Position numbers and translations under genes: made by a program. The notes under the pieces were generated by a model. It saw only the letters and a program-made list of their open reading frames with translations, made no database searches and had not been told where the DNA came from. Positions 5,184 to 12,715 of a DNA stretch of 14,838 nucleotides are shown here, one piece after another. How positions within the stretch are numbered: position 1 is the first letter of the stretch; each line of letters begins with the position of its first letter. The stretch comes from Eggerthellaceae bacterium UBA5906 (GTDB lineage Bacteria; Actinomycetota; Coriobacteriia; Coriobacteriales; Eggerthellaceae), in contig DJEE01000088.1 in assembly GCA_002431805.1 (NCBI GenBank), forward strand, positions 1 to 14,838, written 5' to 3'.

Positions 5184-7361
5184 TTACGTCCAGAACAACA
5201 CCGTTTCAATAATGTCTTGATACGACCACGGGTAAATATCCGAGAACCATCCGGTTTCCGGGATAAAGCACACCAGCGCGCTGTACAGCACCGATACTGC
5301 TACCAGCACCAGCAGCACCTTCATAAGCAAGCGCTGCGTGGTTGAGCCCGGCCGCACGTTCTCGTTCACAATGAACGCAAGCAACACCACCGCCGCCAGG
5401 AACATGAAGCTGAAGTCCGCGTAGTAGCGTTGCAGAATGCCCGCCATCTCGGCGTCCATCAGCGCAACCACCACACCGCCAAACAAAAGCGCGATGATCA
5501 CGCCCGCGATGGTGCGCGTGGAGCGTTGCCGTATGCGCATCTGCAAAATGCTCTTGGAAAACGGAAGGATCCACAGCACCGGCAAGCACGCCAAAATGCC
5601 GCCGAACGTAACTTCCTTGATGGTTTGCCCCAAGTACGTGGTTTCAAACGGAGCAGCTTGCAAGAACGGGAACACACCTGTAACGCTAGGCGGCTGCAGG
5701 AAGTACGCGAACAACGCCGGCGCCAAGCGGCCGATGTTCCAGCCGCGCTTAGTCATGTCGTTAACCGTAAGGTTGTAGTTGGCGCCAAAGTCGGTGAAGC
5801 TGCCGAAACGTGCATGGTTGTACAGCATCAGGCCCGCAGCAACCACAACATAGGGCGCAATCAGGCACATAAACTCAACGGCGCCTTTGCGCGTGAGGAT
5901 TTTGCGCTTGGTAATGTAGCTGCGCCAGAACAGCGGGAACGCCACCAGCGACAACACTATCAGCTGCGGGCGGCACCCAACAACCAGCGCCATGCACAAA
6001 CTGCCGCCGATATACCATCCGCAAGGCCGCGCTGATGCGCGCCCGCGCATCCACAGGTACAAACCCCATACCGAAAACGCCAATCCTAGCGAAATAGGCA
6101 GCGAATAGAACGTAGGGAATTTCAGCAGGTACAAAATGCCGCAACACATTACCAGCGGAATCTGCAGCAGCAAGTACAGCCCTAAGCTCACCCGCTTGAA
6201 ATGGTATCGGGCAAATCGGTCAAGCAGCGCCGAACAGCCAAGCACGAACATAATGATGGCAATGAGCACGCCAATGGCGGTGGGGAAATTCGCACCCGTA
6301 AGCAAGTAAAACGGCAGGTAGAAAATGAGCACGGGTACCACGCCAAAGTACACATAGTAGTGTCCGTCGTGGTAGGCAACGTCGAAGAGGTATTCCTCCC
6401 CCGTTTCCTTCTGCAGCTCGTCGCGTGCGCCCTTGTCGTAGGGGTCATCCATGTCTTGCAGCCACTGCGGGGGCGTTTCGTCTAGGTACAACTGGCCATG
6501 TGCCATGGCTTTTACAAGCTCGGCATATTGCTGCGCGTTTTCGCCGCCCACCTTAAACGAGTTAGCAATGCTGGTGCCATCCCACGAACCCGAGTTATAC
6601 GTGCTGGTGGCAACACCCACCAAATTCGAGCCCATGAACAAGTACGAGCTAAGCAGCACCACCTCAAGCGCAACGGCCGTTATGATTGCGGCTTTCGATT
6701 TCCGCGGGTTGCGTACCATGTCAATGCGATACACGGCAGATTTCGGTCGCAACACATACGCCAGCGCAAGCAAGCCTAGCGTTAGCAAAAAGCGCGTTTG
6801 GTTGAAGATAAACGGCTCGCGCGCGTTGATGGAAACATCGGAAAGCAAAACCGGGTAGCTGATGTCCTCGCCAGTAATGGTTATCTTCAAGTTGGTAACC
6901 AAGCCAGTGGTGTTCAGATTGATGAACTCGCTTTGATCGCACAACGTGTTTACATCAACATCGGGCACGCCCACGGTGTATTCCGTGGAGTCAAAATACG
7001 TGCTATGAGCCTCGTCAGTGAACTGGATTTTCACCTTCAGCTGCTGAGCAGGTTGTCGGTAGTCGAAATTCAGCCACAGGTTATGAACCTCGGAATTCAA
7101 GTCCTTGAATTCAATCACGTGGTTCACTTCAGTTACACGATATTGATTGTCGGTGGTTTTCGTAAGCTCAAGGCGGTTATCAAGATTTGTGGTGTGATAA
7201 CCCGCCGTGCGGAAATAGTTGATATTGAACACGAACGTCTCAAGCAACACGGCAACAAGCACCAGCACCGCGGCACTTTTCAGCACGTGTTTCATCGTTA
7301 CGCCGTACTTGAGCATAAGGCGCTTGTGCCAATAGGATATGTTCTGACGCATCGTAGGCAT
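5184..7361 (-). CDS. Large polytopic membrane protein, GT-C glycosyltransferase-like, unassigned
   Basis: The 725-residue product has one membrane segment at about 25-47. A mainly polar region at 48-188 follows, probably an extracytoplasmic beta-rich domain. Then come roughly a dozen hydrophobic segments (about 190-205, 224-243, 336-356, 361-380, 391-414, 418-437, 449-479, 495-514, 583-601, 618-635, 648-665, 680-700). The loop at 244-335 ends in GHYYVYFGVVP. RPQ at 464-466 and RFGSFTDFG at 518-526 look like conserved elements. I recall similar uncharacterised proteins in Gram-positive gut bacteria. The layout suggests a lipid-linked sugar transferase, but no catalytic residue is proven. The first ATG (7361) lacks a ribosome site and lies about 10 bp from a perfect TATAAT; ATGs at 7352, 7316 and 7295 are alternatives. 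Its 5' third is A+T-rich. Confidence 0.75.
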   Translation of the reverse strand: MPTMRQNISYWHKRLMLKYGVTMKHVLKSAAVLVLVAVLLETFVFNINYFRTAGYHTTNLDNRLELTKTTDNQYRVTEVNHVIEFKDLNSEVHNLWLNFDYRQPAQQLKVKIQFTDEAHSTYFDSTEYTVGVPDVDVNTLCDQSEFINLNTTGLVTNLKITITGEDISYPVLLSDVSINAREPFIFNQTRFLLTLGLLALAYVLRPKSAVYRIDMVRNPRKSKAAIITAVALEVVLLSSYLFMGSNLVGVATSTYNSGSWDGTSIANSFKVGGENAQQYAELVKAMAHGQLYLDETPPQWLQDMDDPYDKGARDELQKETGEEYLFDVAYHDGHYYVYFGVVPVLIFYLPFYLLTGANFPTAIGVLIAIIMFVLGCSALLDRFARYHFKRVSLGLYLLLQIPLVMCCGILYLLKFPTFYSLPISLGLAFSVWGLYLWMRGRASARPCGWYIGGSLCMALVVGCRPQLIVLSLVAFPLFWRSYITKRKILTRKGAVEFMCLIAPYVVVAAGLMLYNHARFGSFTDFGANYNLTVNDMTKRGWNIGRLAPALFAYFLQPPSVTGVFPFLQAAPFETTYLGQTIKEVTFGGILACLPVLWILPFSKSILQMRIRQRSTRTIAGVIIALLFGGVVVALMDAEMAGILQRYYADFSFMFLAAVVLLAFIVNENVRPGSTTQRLLMKVLLVLVAVSVLYSALVCFIPETGWFSDIYPWSYQDIIETVLFWT

Positions 7362-7371
7362 ATGTTGTCAA

Positions 7372-7377
7372 ATTATA
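7372..7377 (-). promoter_or_regulatory. Consensus -10 box immediately before the membrane-protein gene
   Basis: A perfect TATAAT on the minus strand places a predicted transcription start near 7364-7366, only a few bases before the ATG at 7361. No -35 hexamer is evident at the right distance because that space is taken by the adk terminator hairpin. Confidence 0.4.
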
Positions 7378-7387
7378 AGGGATAAAG

Positions 7388-7417
7388 AAAGGCAGGGGTA
7401 CTGCTACCCCTGCCTTT
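7388..7417. terminator. Rho-independent terminator after adk
   Basis: A perfect 13-bp stem (7388-7400 with 7405-7417) closes a 4-base loop. In minus-strand RNA the 3' side ends in UUUCUUUAU; plus-strand RNA ends in UUUAUC. It starts 29 bp after the adk stop codon and marks the end of the ribosomal-protein block. Confidence 0.85.
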
Positions 7418-7445
7418 ATCAAGCAATATGCACGATGCGCTGCGT

Positions 7446-8072
7446 TTACAGCTTCAAAGCCTGCTTCACGTCGGCGTACACAACGTCAACATCGCGGTCG
7501 CCGTCGATGGTAACCAGCAGGTTGCAACCGCGATAGTAATCGATCAGCGGAGCCGTGGACTTCTCGTACACGTCAAGACGGTTGCGCACGGTAGCCTCGT
7601 TGTCATCATCGCGCTGATACATCTCGCCACCGCATGCGGGGCACTTCTGATCAGCTACGGTGCCAATATGGCCGCACTCCTTGCACATACGGCGGGAGGT
7701 CAGACGCTTGACGATAACCTCGAAGTCAACGTCAATAAGCAGCGCTGCGTTCAGCGGACGCTCAAGCTCGGCCAGCATGGTGTCAAGCGCAACAGCCTGC
7801 GTGGTGGTACGCGGGAAACCGTCCAGGATAACGCCCTTCTCGGTGTCGGGCTGCTGAATGCGTTCCTTCATGAGGTCGATGATCAAATCGTCGGGAACCA
7901 GCTCGCCGGCATCCATGAAGCCTTTAGCCTTCACACCAAGCGGAGTTTGGTTCTTAACAGCCGCACGCAGAATGTCGCCCGTAGAAATATGGCACAAACC
8001 GCAATCCTCAACCAGTTTTGCAGCTTGCGTGCCCTTACCGGCGCCCGGAGCGCCCAGCAACACGATGTTCAT
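7446..8072 (-). CDS. adk: Adenylate kinase with zinc-binding lid
   Basis: Essential cytoplasmic enzyme equilibrating ATP, AMP and ADP. The 208-residue protein has the P-loop GAPGAGKGT at 7-15, STGD at 30-33 of the AMP-binding region, LDGFPRT at 83-89, and a lid whose Cys130, Cys133, Cys144 and Cys147 form the structural zinc knuckle seen in many Gram-positive adenylate kinases. RNRLDVYE follows the lid. The start has AAAGGA ten bases upstream. It follows secY as in most actinobacteria, but a terminator and a 271-bp gap intervene and a promoter candidate lies just upstream, so it is probably also transcribed alone. The next gene downstream is unrelated to the usual map. Confidence 0.97.
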   Translation of the reverse strand: MNIVLLGAPGAGKGTQAAKLVEDCGLCHISTGDILRAAVKNQTPLGVKAKGFMDAGELVPDDLIIDLMKERIQQPDTEKGVILDGFPRTTTQAVALDTMLAELERPLNAALLIDVDFEVIVKRLTSRRMCKECGHIGTVADQKCPACGGEMYQRDDDNEATVRNRLDVYEKSTAPLIDYYRGCNLLVTIDGDRDVDVVYADVKQALKL

Positions 8073-8113
8073 ATCTCAGCATTCCTTTCGAGAGATGCAA
8101 ATAATGCCCATTT

Positions 8114-8119
8114 ACTATA
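8114..8119 (-). promoter_or_regulatory. Extended -10 promoter candidate for adk
   Basis: TATAGT preceded by TGC on the minus strand is an extended -10 motif. It stands directly after the T-run of the upstream terminator and about 42 bp ahead of the adk start. No -35 hexamer is visible, as expected for this promoter type. Confidence 0.45.
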
Positions 8120-8121
8120 GC

Positions 8122-8150
8122 AAAAAGGGAGGGCTAAAAAGCCCTCCCTT
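8122..8150 (-). terminator. Rho-independent terminator between secY and adk
   Basis: An 11-bp stem (8125-8135 with 8140-8150) has a 4-base loop and is followed on the minus strand by a run of five U. It would end transcripts arriving from secY before adk. Confidence 0.85.
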
Positions 8151-8197
8151 CGGTGAAAGCACAACAAGATAATCCCAGGTAGCGCAAAAGTCAGCAA

Positions 8198-8298
8198 GGC
8201 GCGCTCTAGTGCCCGGAATTCGTGGAAACACGAAGACGCCACGTACTGCGGTACGCAAGTCTTCGGGTTCACGCAAAGGCCGGCGGCTAGAGCCCGCC
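8198..8298. repeat. 101-bp imperfect palindrome between secY and adk
   Basis: The two halves pair in one constant register around position 8248. GGCG and GCTCTAG pair with CTAGAGC and CGCC across one C-C mismatch, CCGG (8213-8216) with CCGG (8280-8283), CGAAGAC (8231-8237) with GTCTTCG (8259-8265). An apical CGTAC-TGCG-GTACG stem is shifted by one base. A competing hairpin TTCGTG-GAAA-CACGAA overlaps the left arm. This is a REP/MITE-like element or a structured RNA in the secY 3' region. No credible protein is encoded. Confidence 0.7.
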
Positions 8299-8313
8299 GC
8301 AGCGTCGACCAAC

Positions 8314-8337
8314 TCCGCCGTTCGTTAGAACGGCGGA
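8314..8337 (-). other. Hairpin directly after secY
   Basis: A perfect 10-bp G+C-rich stem (8314-8323 with 8328-8337) with a GTTA/TAAC tetraloop starts seven bases past the secY stop. No U-run follows, so it looks like a 3'-end-stabilising or rho-assisted structure, not a classic terminator. Confidence 0.55.
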
Positions 8338-8343
8338 ACCAAA

Positions 8344-9624
8344 CTACTTAAAGAAACCTTCGTAGTTGTGCATCTTCAACTGGCTTTCCACCTTGCTCAT
8401 GGTATCAAGCGCAACGCCGATCATGATGAGGATGGACGTACCACCGAAAGCCTGAATCAGCTGGTTGCCGGTGAAGTAGAAAATGATGGTAGGCACCACT
8501 GCGATAACCGCAATGAAAATACCACCCGGCAGCGTAACGCGATGCAGCACGTTTTTAATGTACGTAACCGTGGCCGAACCCGGACGCACGCCCGGAATAA
8601 AGCCGCCCTGCTTGCGCAGGTTGTCCGCCGTTTCCTCAGGATTGAACACCATGGAAGTGTAGAAATACGCGAAGAACACGATAAGGACAATGGTCAAAAT
8701 CCAGTTAACCCAGCCCGTAGAGATGGCGTCGGCAAACGCCGTCAGCCAACCCACGTTGAACAAAGCCGCAAGCTGGGCCGGGAAGTAAATCAGGCAGCTT
8801 GCGAAGATGATCGGGATAACGCCCGCCGCATTCACCTTCAAGGGAATGTAGGTGGACTGTCCGCCCATCATCTTACGACCCTGCACGCGCTTGGCGTAGT
8901 TCACCGGAATACGACGCTGAGCACGCTCAACGAAGATGATTGCCGGGATGCACACCAGCACAACGGCGAGAATAAGAACCGTGATGGCAATACCCATGCC
9001 CGTGTCGGTGGTCAGGTTCACGGAAGAGAAAATGGCCGACGGCACACGGCTTACGATGCTCACAAAGATGATGAGCGACATGCCGTTGCCAACGCCGCGC
9101 TGCGTGATAAGCTCGCCCATCCACATGATGAACGCCGTGCCTGCAACCAGCGTGAACACGATCAAGACGTCCGTGACAATCTCGGGTACCTGATCGGTGA
9201 ACACCACGCCGTACTGCGGGGACTTGAACAGCAGCAGATAACCGATAGCGTTGATCAGACCCAAACCCAACGTAAGGTAACGCGTAACCTGGGTGATACG
9301 ACGGCGACCGGTTTCGCCTTCCTTAGCCCAACGCCCAACTGCAGGGATAACGCCCTGCATCAGCTGCATAATAATGGATGCAGTGATGTAGGGCATGATG
9401 CCCAGCGAGAACACCGAGAAGTTCGAAAGAGCACCACCGGTGAACAGGTCAAGCATGGTCATGGACACGCCCGAATCCTGGAACGAGTTTGCGAATTCGT
9501 GGAACGGGATGCCCGGTACCGGCACGTAGGCGCCGAAACGATAAAGCGCAAGGATACCCAGCGTAAACAAAATCTTCTTGCGCAGCTCGGGAACCTTAAA
9601 CGCGTCGATAAGAGAGCTTAGCAA
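8344..9624 (-). CDS. secY: Preprotein translocase subunit SecY
   Basis: Channel-forming core of the Sec translocase in the cytoplasmic membrane, 426 residues with the expected ten membrane segments. The first lies near 18-36 after the conserved [14 protein letters not shown]. The plug region follows [11 protein letters not shown], and the second segment includes [39 protein letters not shown] in the cytoplasmic loop before segment 9 is the family signature. The start is TTG at 9622-9624, overlapping the end of rplO by seven bases; GGAAAGG lies ten bases upstream and the resulting N-terminus aligns with other SecY proteins, which supports it over a later ATG. It is the penultimate gene of the spc block. 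Confidence 0.97.
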   Translation of the reverse strand: MLSSLIDAFKVPELRKKILFTLGILALYRFGAYVPVPGIPFHEFANSFQDSGVSMTMLDLFTGGALSNFSVFSLGIMPYITASIIMQLMQGVIPAVGRWAKEGETGRRRITQVTRYLTLGLGLINAIGYLLLFKSPQYGVVFTDQVPEIVTDVLIVFTLVAGTAFIMWMGELITQRGVGNGMSLIIFVSIVSRVPSAIFSSVNLTTDTGMGIAITVLILAVVLVCIPAIIFVERAQRRIPVNYAKRVQGRKMMGGQSTYIPLKVNAAGVIPIIFASCLIYFPAQLAALFNVGWLTAFADAISTGWVNWILTIVLIVFFAYFYTSMVFNPEETADNLRKQGGFIPGVRPGSATVTYIKNVLHRVTLPGGIFIAVIAVVPTIIFYFTGNQLIQAFGGTSILIMIGVALDTMSKVESQLKMHNYEGFFK

Positions 9625-10067
9625 GGCTCTTCGACCTTTCCACCAGCTGCCTCGATCTTCGCCTGAGCGGAGGCAGAAACTTTGTCAACCTTAACCGTGA
9701 GAGCCTTGGTGATATCACCGTTGCCCAGAACCTTCACCAGCGCATCCTCGTGCTTGATGATGCCCTTGGCCTTCAGGCTTGCGCCGTCCACCACGTCGCC
9801 AGCCTCAAACTTCTCCTCCAGGCGGGAAACGTTCACCGGCAGGTACTCAACACGGTTGATGTTGCGGAAGCCAGGCAGCTTCGGCAGACGACGAGCCAGC
9901 GGAGTCTGGCCGCCCTCGAAGCCAGCGCCCTTGCCGCCACCGGAACGGGACTTCTGACCGTTCATACCACGGCCAGCGGTTTTGCCCTGGCCTGCAGCGT
10001 GGCCGCGGCCAACGCGCTTGCGGTTTTTACGAGAGCCTGCAGAAGGCTTAAGATCCTTGAGTTCCAT
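9618..10067 (-). CDS. rplO: 50S ribosomal protein L15
   Basis: Large-subunit protein of 149 residues that stabilises 23S rRNA late in assembly. The basic glycine-rich N-terminus is diagnostic: [20 protein letters not shown], then [19 protein letters not shown], followed by [20 protein letters not shown]-terminal globular domain ends in [13 protein letters not shown]. The ATG at 10067 has AAGGAG seven to eight bases upstream; the frame stays open for 24 more codons through the leader. It is separated from rpmD by an unusually long 161-bp gap containing a promoter candidate and hairpins, and overlaps the secY start by seven bases. Confidence 0.97.
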   Translation of the reverse strand: MELKDLKPSAGSRKNRKRVGRGHAAGQGKTAGRGMNGQKSRSGGGKGAGFEGGQTPLARRLPKLPGFRNINRVEYLPVNVSRLEEKFEAGDVVDGASLKAKGIIKHEDALVKVLGNGDITKALTVKVDKVSASAQAKIEAAGGKVEEPC

Positions 10068-10109
10068 GTTTTCTTCTCCTTGAAGATAGCTACCGGACAC
10101 AGTGCCCGG

Positions 10110-10129
10110 GCTGGCAGCTCGCCGCCAGC
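10110..10129 (-). other. Leader hairpin upstream of rplO
   Basis: GCTGGC (10110-10115) pairs with GCCAGC (10124-10129) around an 8-base loop, 43 bp ahead of the rplO start. With the GGGCAC/GTGTCC dyad next to it and the 10146-10179 dyad it makes most of the predicted rplO leader foldable. Confidence 0.35.
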
Positions 10130-10145
10130 AAACTTCCAATACAGC

Positions 10146-10179
10146 CGATTGGCGCGCCGGGAATCCGACACGCCAATCG
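10146..10179. repeat. Inverted repeat over the predicted rplO transcription start
   Basis: CGATTGGCG (10146-10154) and CGCCAATCG (10171-10179) are perfect 9-bp arms with a 16-base centre that contains its own CGG/CCG pairing. It spans the start predicted from the upstream promoter, so it could be an operator or the first hairpin of the leader RNA. Confidence 0.5.
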
Positions 10180-10182
10180 AGA

Positions 10183-10211
10183 ATTCTACCCTACATGGGA
10201 TAGTGTGCCAA
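10183..10211 (-). promoter_or_regulatory. Internal promoter candidate for rplO-secY
   Basis: TTGGCA (10206-10211) and TAGAAT (10183-10188) each match five of six sigma-70 consensus bases and are spaced by exactly 17 bp. This is the best promoter-like sequence in the window. The -35 box lies inside a 7-1-7 perfect palindrome at 10209-10223 (CAAGGTT-A-AACCTTG), partly overlapping it. Confidence 0.6.
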
Positions 10212-10228
10212 GGTTAAACCTTGACGCT

Positions 10229-10420
10229 TTACAGCTCCTCCACCTTCACGAGGTGCTTAACTTTGAAGATCATGCCGCGGACGGACTCGTTGTCCACCTG
10301 GTCCACGGAACGGCCGATCTTGCCAAGGCCCAGAGCCTTCAGCGTGGCCAGCTGATCTTTCTTGTAGCCAATGGAGCTTTTCACCTGCGTGATGCGCAGC
10401 GACTTCTTAGCGTCAGACAT
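10229..10420 (-). CDS. rpmD: 50S ribosomal protein L30
   Basis: Small large-subunit protein of 63 residues with the typical [25 protein letters not shown] opening, split by the conserved GLGKIGRSV turn, and a C-terminal strand ending KHLVKVEEL. The AAGGAG ribosome site overlaps the rpsE stop codon, indicating coupled translation. It is the last gene before the long rpmD-rplO gap. Confidence 0.96.
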   Translation of the reverse strand: MSDAKKSLRITQVKSSIGYKKDQLATLKALGLGKIGRSVDQVDNESVRGMIFKVKHLVKVEEL

Positions 10421-10425
10421 CAGCC

Positions 10426-10947
10426 TTACTCCTTCCAGCCGTACATCTTAGCGACGGAAACGCCGCGACGCTCGGACACAGCCTCGGGAGACTGCATTTC
10501 CTTCAGACCCTCGGCCGTAGCCTTAACAACGTTCATGACGTTGTCGGTGCCCAGAGACTTGGACAGCACGTTCTCAACGCCAGCCAGTTCCAGGACGGCA
10601 CGAGCAGCACCGCCGGCGATAACGCCGGTACCAGGAACAGCGGGCTTGATCAGAACGCGGCCTGCGCCATACTCGCCGATAATCTCATGCGGCAGCGTCT
10701 TCTCGTCGGTCAGCGGCACGGAGAACATGTTCTTCTTTGCGTCCTCCACGCCCTTCTTGATGGCCGTCGGCACTTCCTGGGACTTGCCCATGCCAACACC
10801 AACATGACCGTTGCGGTCGCCCACGACCACCAGTGCGGTCAGACCGAAGCGGCGACCACCCTTGACGACCTTGGACACGCGATTGATGTAAACGACGCGC
10901 TCTTCGAGCTCAGGAGCTGCGGCGTTCTCTTGCTTGTTGCGAGCCAT
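10426..10947 (-). CDS. rpsE: 30S ribosomal protein S5
   Basis: Small-subunit protein of 173 residues that acts in the mRNA entry region and in decoding fidelity. The N-terminal double-stranded-RNA-binding domain carries the signature from [15 protein letters not shown] through [11 protein letters not shown], at about residues 30-58. The C-terminal domain has [20 protein letters not shown] short extension rich in Ala and Glu precedes the domain. AGAAGGGG precedes the ATG, and the gene follows rplR by 14 bp in normal spc order. Confidence 0.97.
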   Translation of the reverse strand: MARNKQENAAAPELEERVVYINRVSKVVKGGRRFGLTALVVVGDRNGHVGVGMGKSQEVPTAIKKGVEDAKKNMFSVPLTDEKTLPHEIIGEYGAGRVLIKPAVPGTGVIAGGAARAVLELAGVENVLSKSLGTDNVMNVVKATAEGLKEMQSPEAVSERRGVSVAKMYGWKE

Positions 10948-10961
10948 AGACTAAACCCCTT

Positions 10962-11330
10962 CTAGAATTTCAGACCGGCTTCACGAGCAGCCTCGGCCAA
11001 AGCCTTGACACGCCCGTGGTACAGGTTGCCGCCACGATCGAACACAACTTCCGTGATGCCGCATTCCTGAGCCTTCTTGCCTGCGATCTCACCGAGAGCG
11101 GTAGCGCCCTCGACGTTTGCGCCGTTCTTGCCCGTAGCCTTGAAATCAGGGCCGAGGGTGGAAACGCCGCACAGGGTTTTGCCCGCAACGTCGTCAACGA
11201 ACTGCACGTAAATATTGTTGTTGCTGCGCGTCACGCAAAGACGGGGACGCTCCGGCGTGCCGGAGATCTTACCGCGCACGCGACGATGGCGACGGGCCAG
11301 CGCAGCTTGCTTTTTCTGAAGCTTATTCAT
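10962..11330 (-). CDS. rplR: 50S ribosomal protein L18
   Basis: 5S rRNA-binding protein of 122 residues. The basic N-terminus ([20 protein letters not shown]) leads to [16 protein letters not shown] and the [27 protein letters not shown]-terminus, split here by GG, which is the family signature. GAAGGGA precedes the start. It lies 32 bp after rplF and 14 bp before rpsE. Confidence 0.97.
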   Translation of the reverse strand: MNKLQKKQAALARRHRRVRGKISGTPERPRLCVTRSNNNIYVQFVDDVAGKTLCGVSTLGPDFKATGKNGANVEGATALGEIAGKKAQECGITEVVFDRGGNLYHGRVKALAEAAREAGLKF

Positions 11331-11362
11331 GGTAATCCCTTCGTTCAGTTACGCTTGCGCGC

Positions 11363-11902
11363 TTAGTCCTTGCCAGCCTTGCCAACCTTGCGGCGCACAT
11401 GCTCGCCCTCATAGCGAATACCCTTGCCCTTGTAGGGTTCCGGCTTGCGCCATGCGCGGACGTTTGCGGCCACCTGGCCAACCTGCTCCTTGCTGATACC
11501 GCTCACAACGATTTCAGTTTGGCTGGGAACCTCGAACGTAATGTTCTCGGGGCACTCCATGAGAACCGGGTGAGAATAACCCAGCTGCATCTCCAGGTCC
11601 TTGCCCTTCAGCGCGGCACGATAGCCAACGCCAACCAGCTGCAGCTTCTTCTGGTAGCCGGTGTGCACGCCCTCCACCATGTTGTGGATAAGAGTGCGGG
11701 TAAGGCCGTGCAGGCTTTTAGCCTCACGGGAATCATCGGGACGGGAGACGATAATCTCTTCGCCCTCTTGGGTGATGGTCATCATGGGGTTGAACTCGCG
11801 CGTGAGCTCGCCCTTGGGGCCCTTAACCGTTACGATGTGGCCGTCGATCTTCACGTCGACGCCGGCAGGAACGGTAACGGGCTGCTTGCCGATACGAGAC
11901 AT
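11363..11902 (-). CDS. rplF: 50S ribosomal protein L6
   Basis: Large-subunit protein of 179 residues with two repeated alpha-beta domains near the factor-binding site. [17 protein letters not shown] opens the protein, GYSHPV lies in the middle, and the C-terminal signature [13 protein letters not shown] is followed by [12 protein letters not shown]. The start at 11902 is set by this family N-terminus and by GGAAGGGATAGG ahead of it; the frame stays open 23 codons further, running back into rpsH. It lies 19 bp after rpsH. Confidence 0.97.
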   Translation of the reverse strand: MSRIGKQPVTVPAGVDVKIDGHIVTVKGPKGELTREFNPMMTITQEGEEIIVSRPDDSREAKSLHGLTRTLIHNMVEGVHTGYQKKLQLVGVGYRAALKGKDLEMQLGYSHPVLMECPENITFEVPSQTEIVVSGISKEQVGQVAANVRAWRKPEPYKGKGIRYEGEHVRRKVGKAGKD

Positions 11903-11921
11903 AAACCTATCCCTTCCTTTC

Positions 11922-12320
11922 CTACCAGATGTACGCGATAACTTCGCCGCCAATGCCCTTCTTACGAGCATCGCGGTCGGTCATCACGCCGTTAGACGTG
12001 GAGATGATTGCGGTACCCAAGCCGCCCAGAACGCGGGGCAGCTCATCCTTGCCGGCGTAGATGCGCAGACCCGGCTTGGAGATGCGGCGAATGCCGCGGA
12101 TGGTCTTGGCCTTTTTCGCGCCGTACTTCAGCGTGATCTCGAGGGTGGCACGGGGGTCGCCTTCAACAACCTCATAGCCAGCCACATAGCCCTCTTCCTG
12201 CATGATGCGGGCGATCTCAACCAGCTTCTTGCTGGAGGGCATGGAGACCGTAGCCTTGCCGGCAGAGTTAGCGTTACGCACGCGCGTAAGCATATCTGCG
12301 ATAGGGTCAGTCATGGTCAT
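11922..12320 (-). CDS. rpsH: 30S ribosomal protein S8
   Basis: Central-domain 16S rRNA-binding protein of 132 residues; in E. coli it is also the translational repressor of the spc operon, and whether that holds here is unknown. [17 protein letters not shown] opens the protein, and [20 protein letters not shown] near the end is the family signature. The first ATG is chosen over the second (12314) because AAAGGAG stands nine bases before it. The 109-bp gap to rpsN is longer than usual and contains a short inverted repeat. Confidence 0.97.
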   Translation of the reverse strand: MTMTDPIADMLTRVRNANSAGKATVSMPSSKKLVEIARIMQEEGYVAGYEVVEGDPRATLEITLKYGAKKAKTIRGIRRISKPGLRIYAGKDELPRVLGGLGTAIISTSNGVMTDRDARKKGIGGEVIAYIW

Positions 12321-12369
12321 AGTGAATTTCTCCTTTGGTTCGTGATGAGCCGATCGGTTCGGTTCGGAC

Positions 12370-12386
12370 AGGCGCCCTTAGCGCCT
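12370..12386 (-). other. Short hairpin in the rpsN-rpsH gap
   Basis: AGGCGC (12370-12375) pairs with GCGCCT (12381-12386) around a 5-base loop. Repeated CGGTTC elements lie next to it at 12354-12366. No U-run follows. The remainder of the 109-bp gap shows nothing else I can name. Confidence 0.35.
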
Positions 12387-12429
12387 CCGCCTCAACCGTG
12401 GCACACCCGTACGTACCTTGTTTGAGGGC

Positions 12430-12615
12430 TTACCAGGAAGCTTTGGTCACGCCGGGCAGCTCGCCTTTGTTGGCCAGCTCGCGCAGGCACACGCGGCACA
12501 GGCCGAACTTGCGGTAGTAAGCGCGCGGACGTCCGCAACGCGTGCAGCGATTGTGCTGGCGCGTGGAGAACTTCGGCTCGCGCTTGCTCTTGGCGATCAT
12601 CGATTTCTTTGCCAT
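12430..12615 (-). CDS. rpsN: 30S ribosomal protein S14, zinc-binding type Z
   Basis: Short 61-residue form of S14 with a four-cysteine zinc site: CTRC at about 24-27 and CRVC at about 40-43. This is the type typical of Gram-positive bacteria; the longer cysteine-free paralogue used under zinc limitation is not in this window. [19 protein letters not shown] is the family core. GAAAGAAGGA precedes the ATG. It sits between rplE and rpsH as expected, but both flanking gaps are about 100 bp. Confidence 0.97.
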   Translation of the reverse strand: MAKKSMIAKSKREPKFSTRQHNRCTRCGRPRAYYRKFGLCRVCLRELANKGELPGVTKASW

Positions 12616-12638
12616 GCAAATCCTTCTTTCTTGTTTCC

Positions 12639-12697
12639 AAGCCCGCCAAAGTCAGGCGGGCTTTAAACTGCCTGCAGGATAACCTGGCCGGTTATCC
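12639..12697 (-). other. Two consecutive hairpins in the rplE-rpsN gap
   Basis: In transcription order a stem of 8 bp (12690-12697 with 12677-12684, 5-base loop) is followed by a stem of 9 bp (12655-12663 with 12639-12647, 7-base loop). Neither has a strong U-run, so they suggest attenuation, RNA processing or repeat insertion more than full termination. Confidence 0.55.
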
Positions 12698-12715
12698 TTA
12701 CGGTCTACAAAAGGG

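Noticed and set aside
8069..8312. Two short minus-strand frames in the secY-adk gap
   Set aside because: They run through the terminator and the 101-bp palindrome, lack ribosome sites and show no family features.
8368..9621. Long open frame on the plus strand opposite secY (417 codons)
   Set aside because: It mirrors secY almost exactly, its product is a low-complexity His/Arg/Asn-rich sequence without any family resemblance, and it arises from codon bias on the opposite strand.
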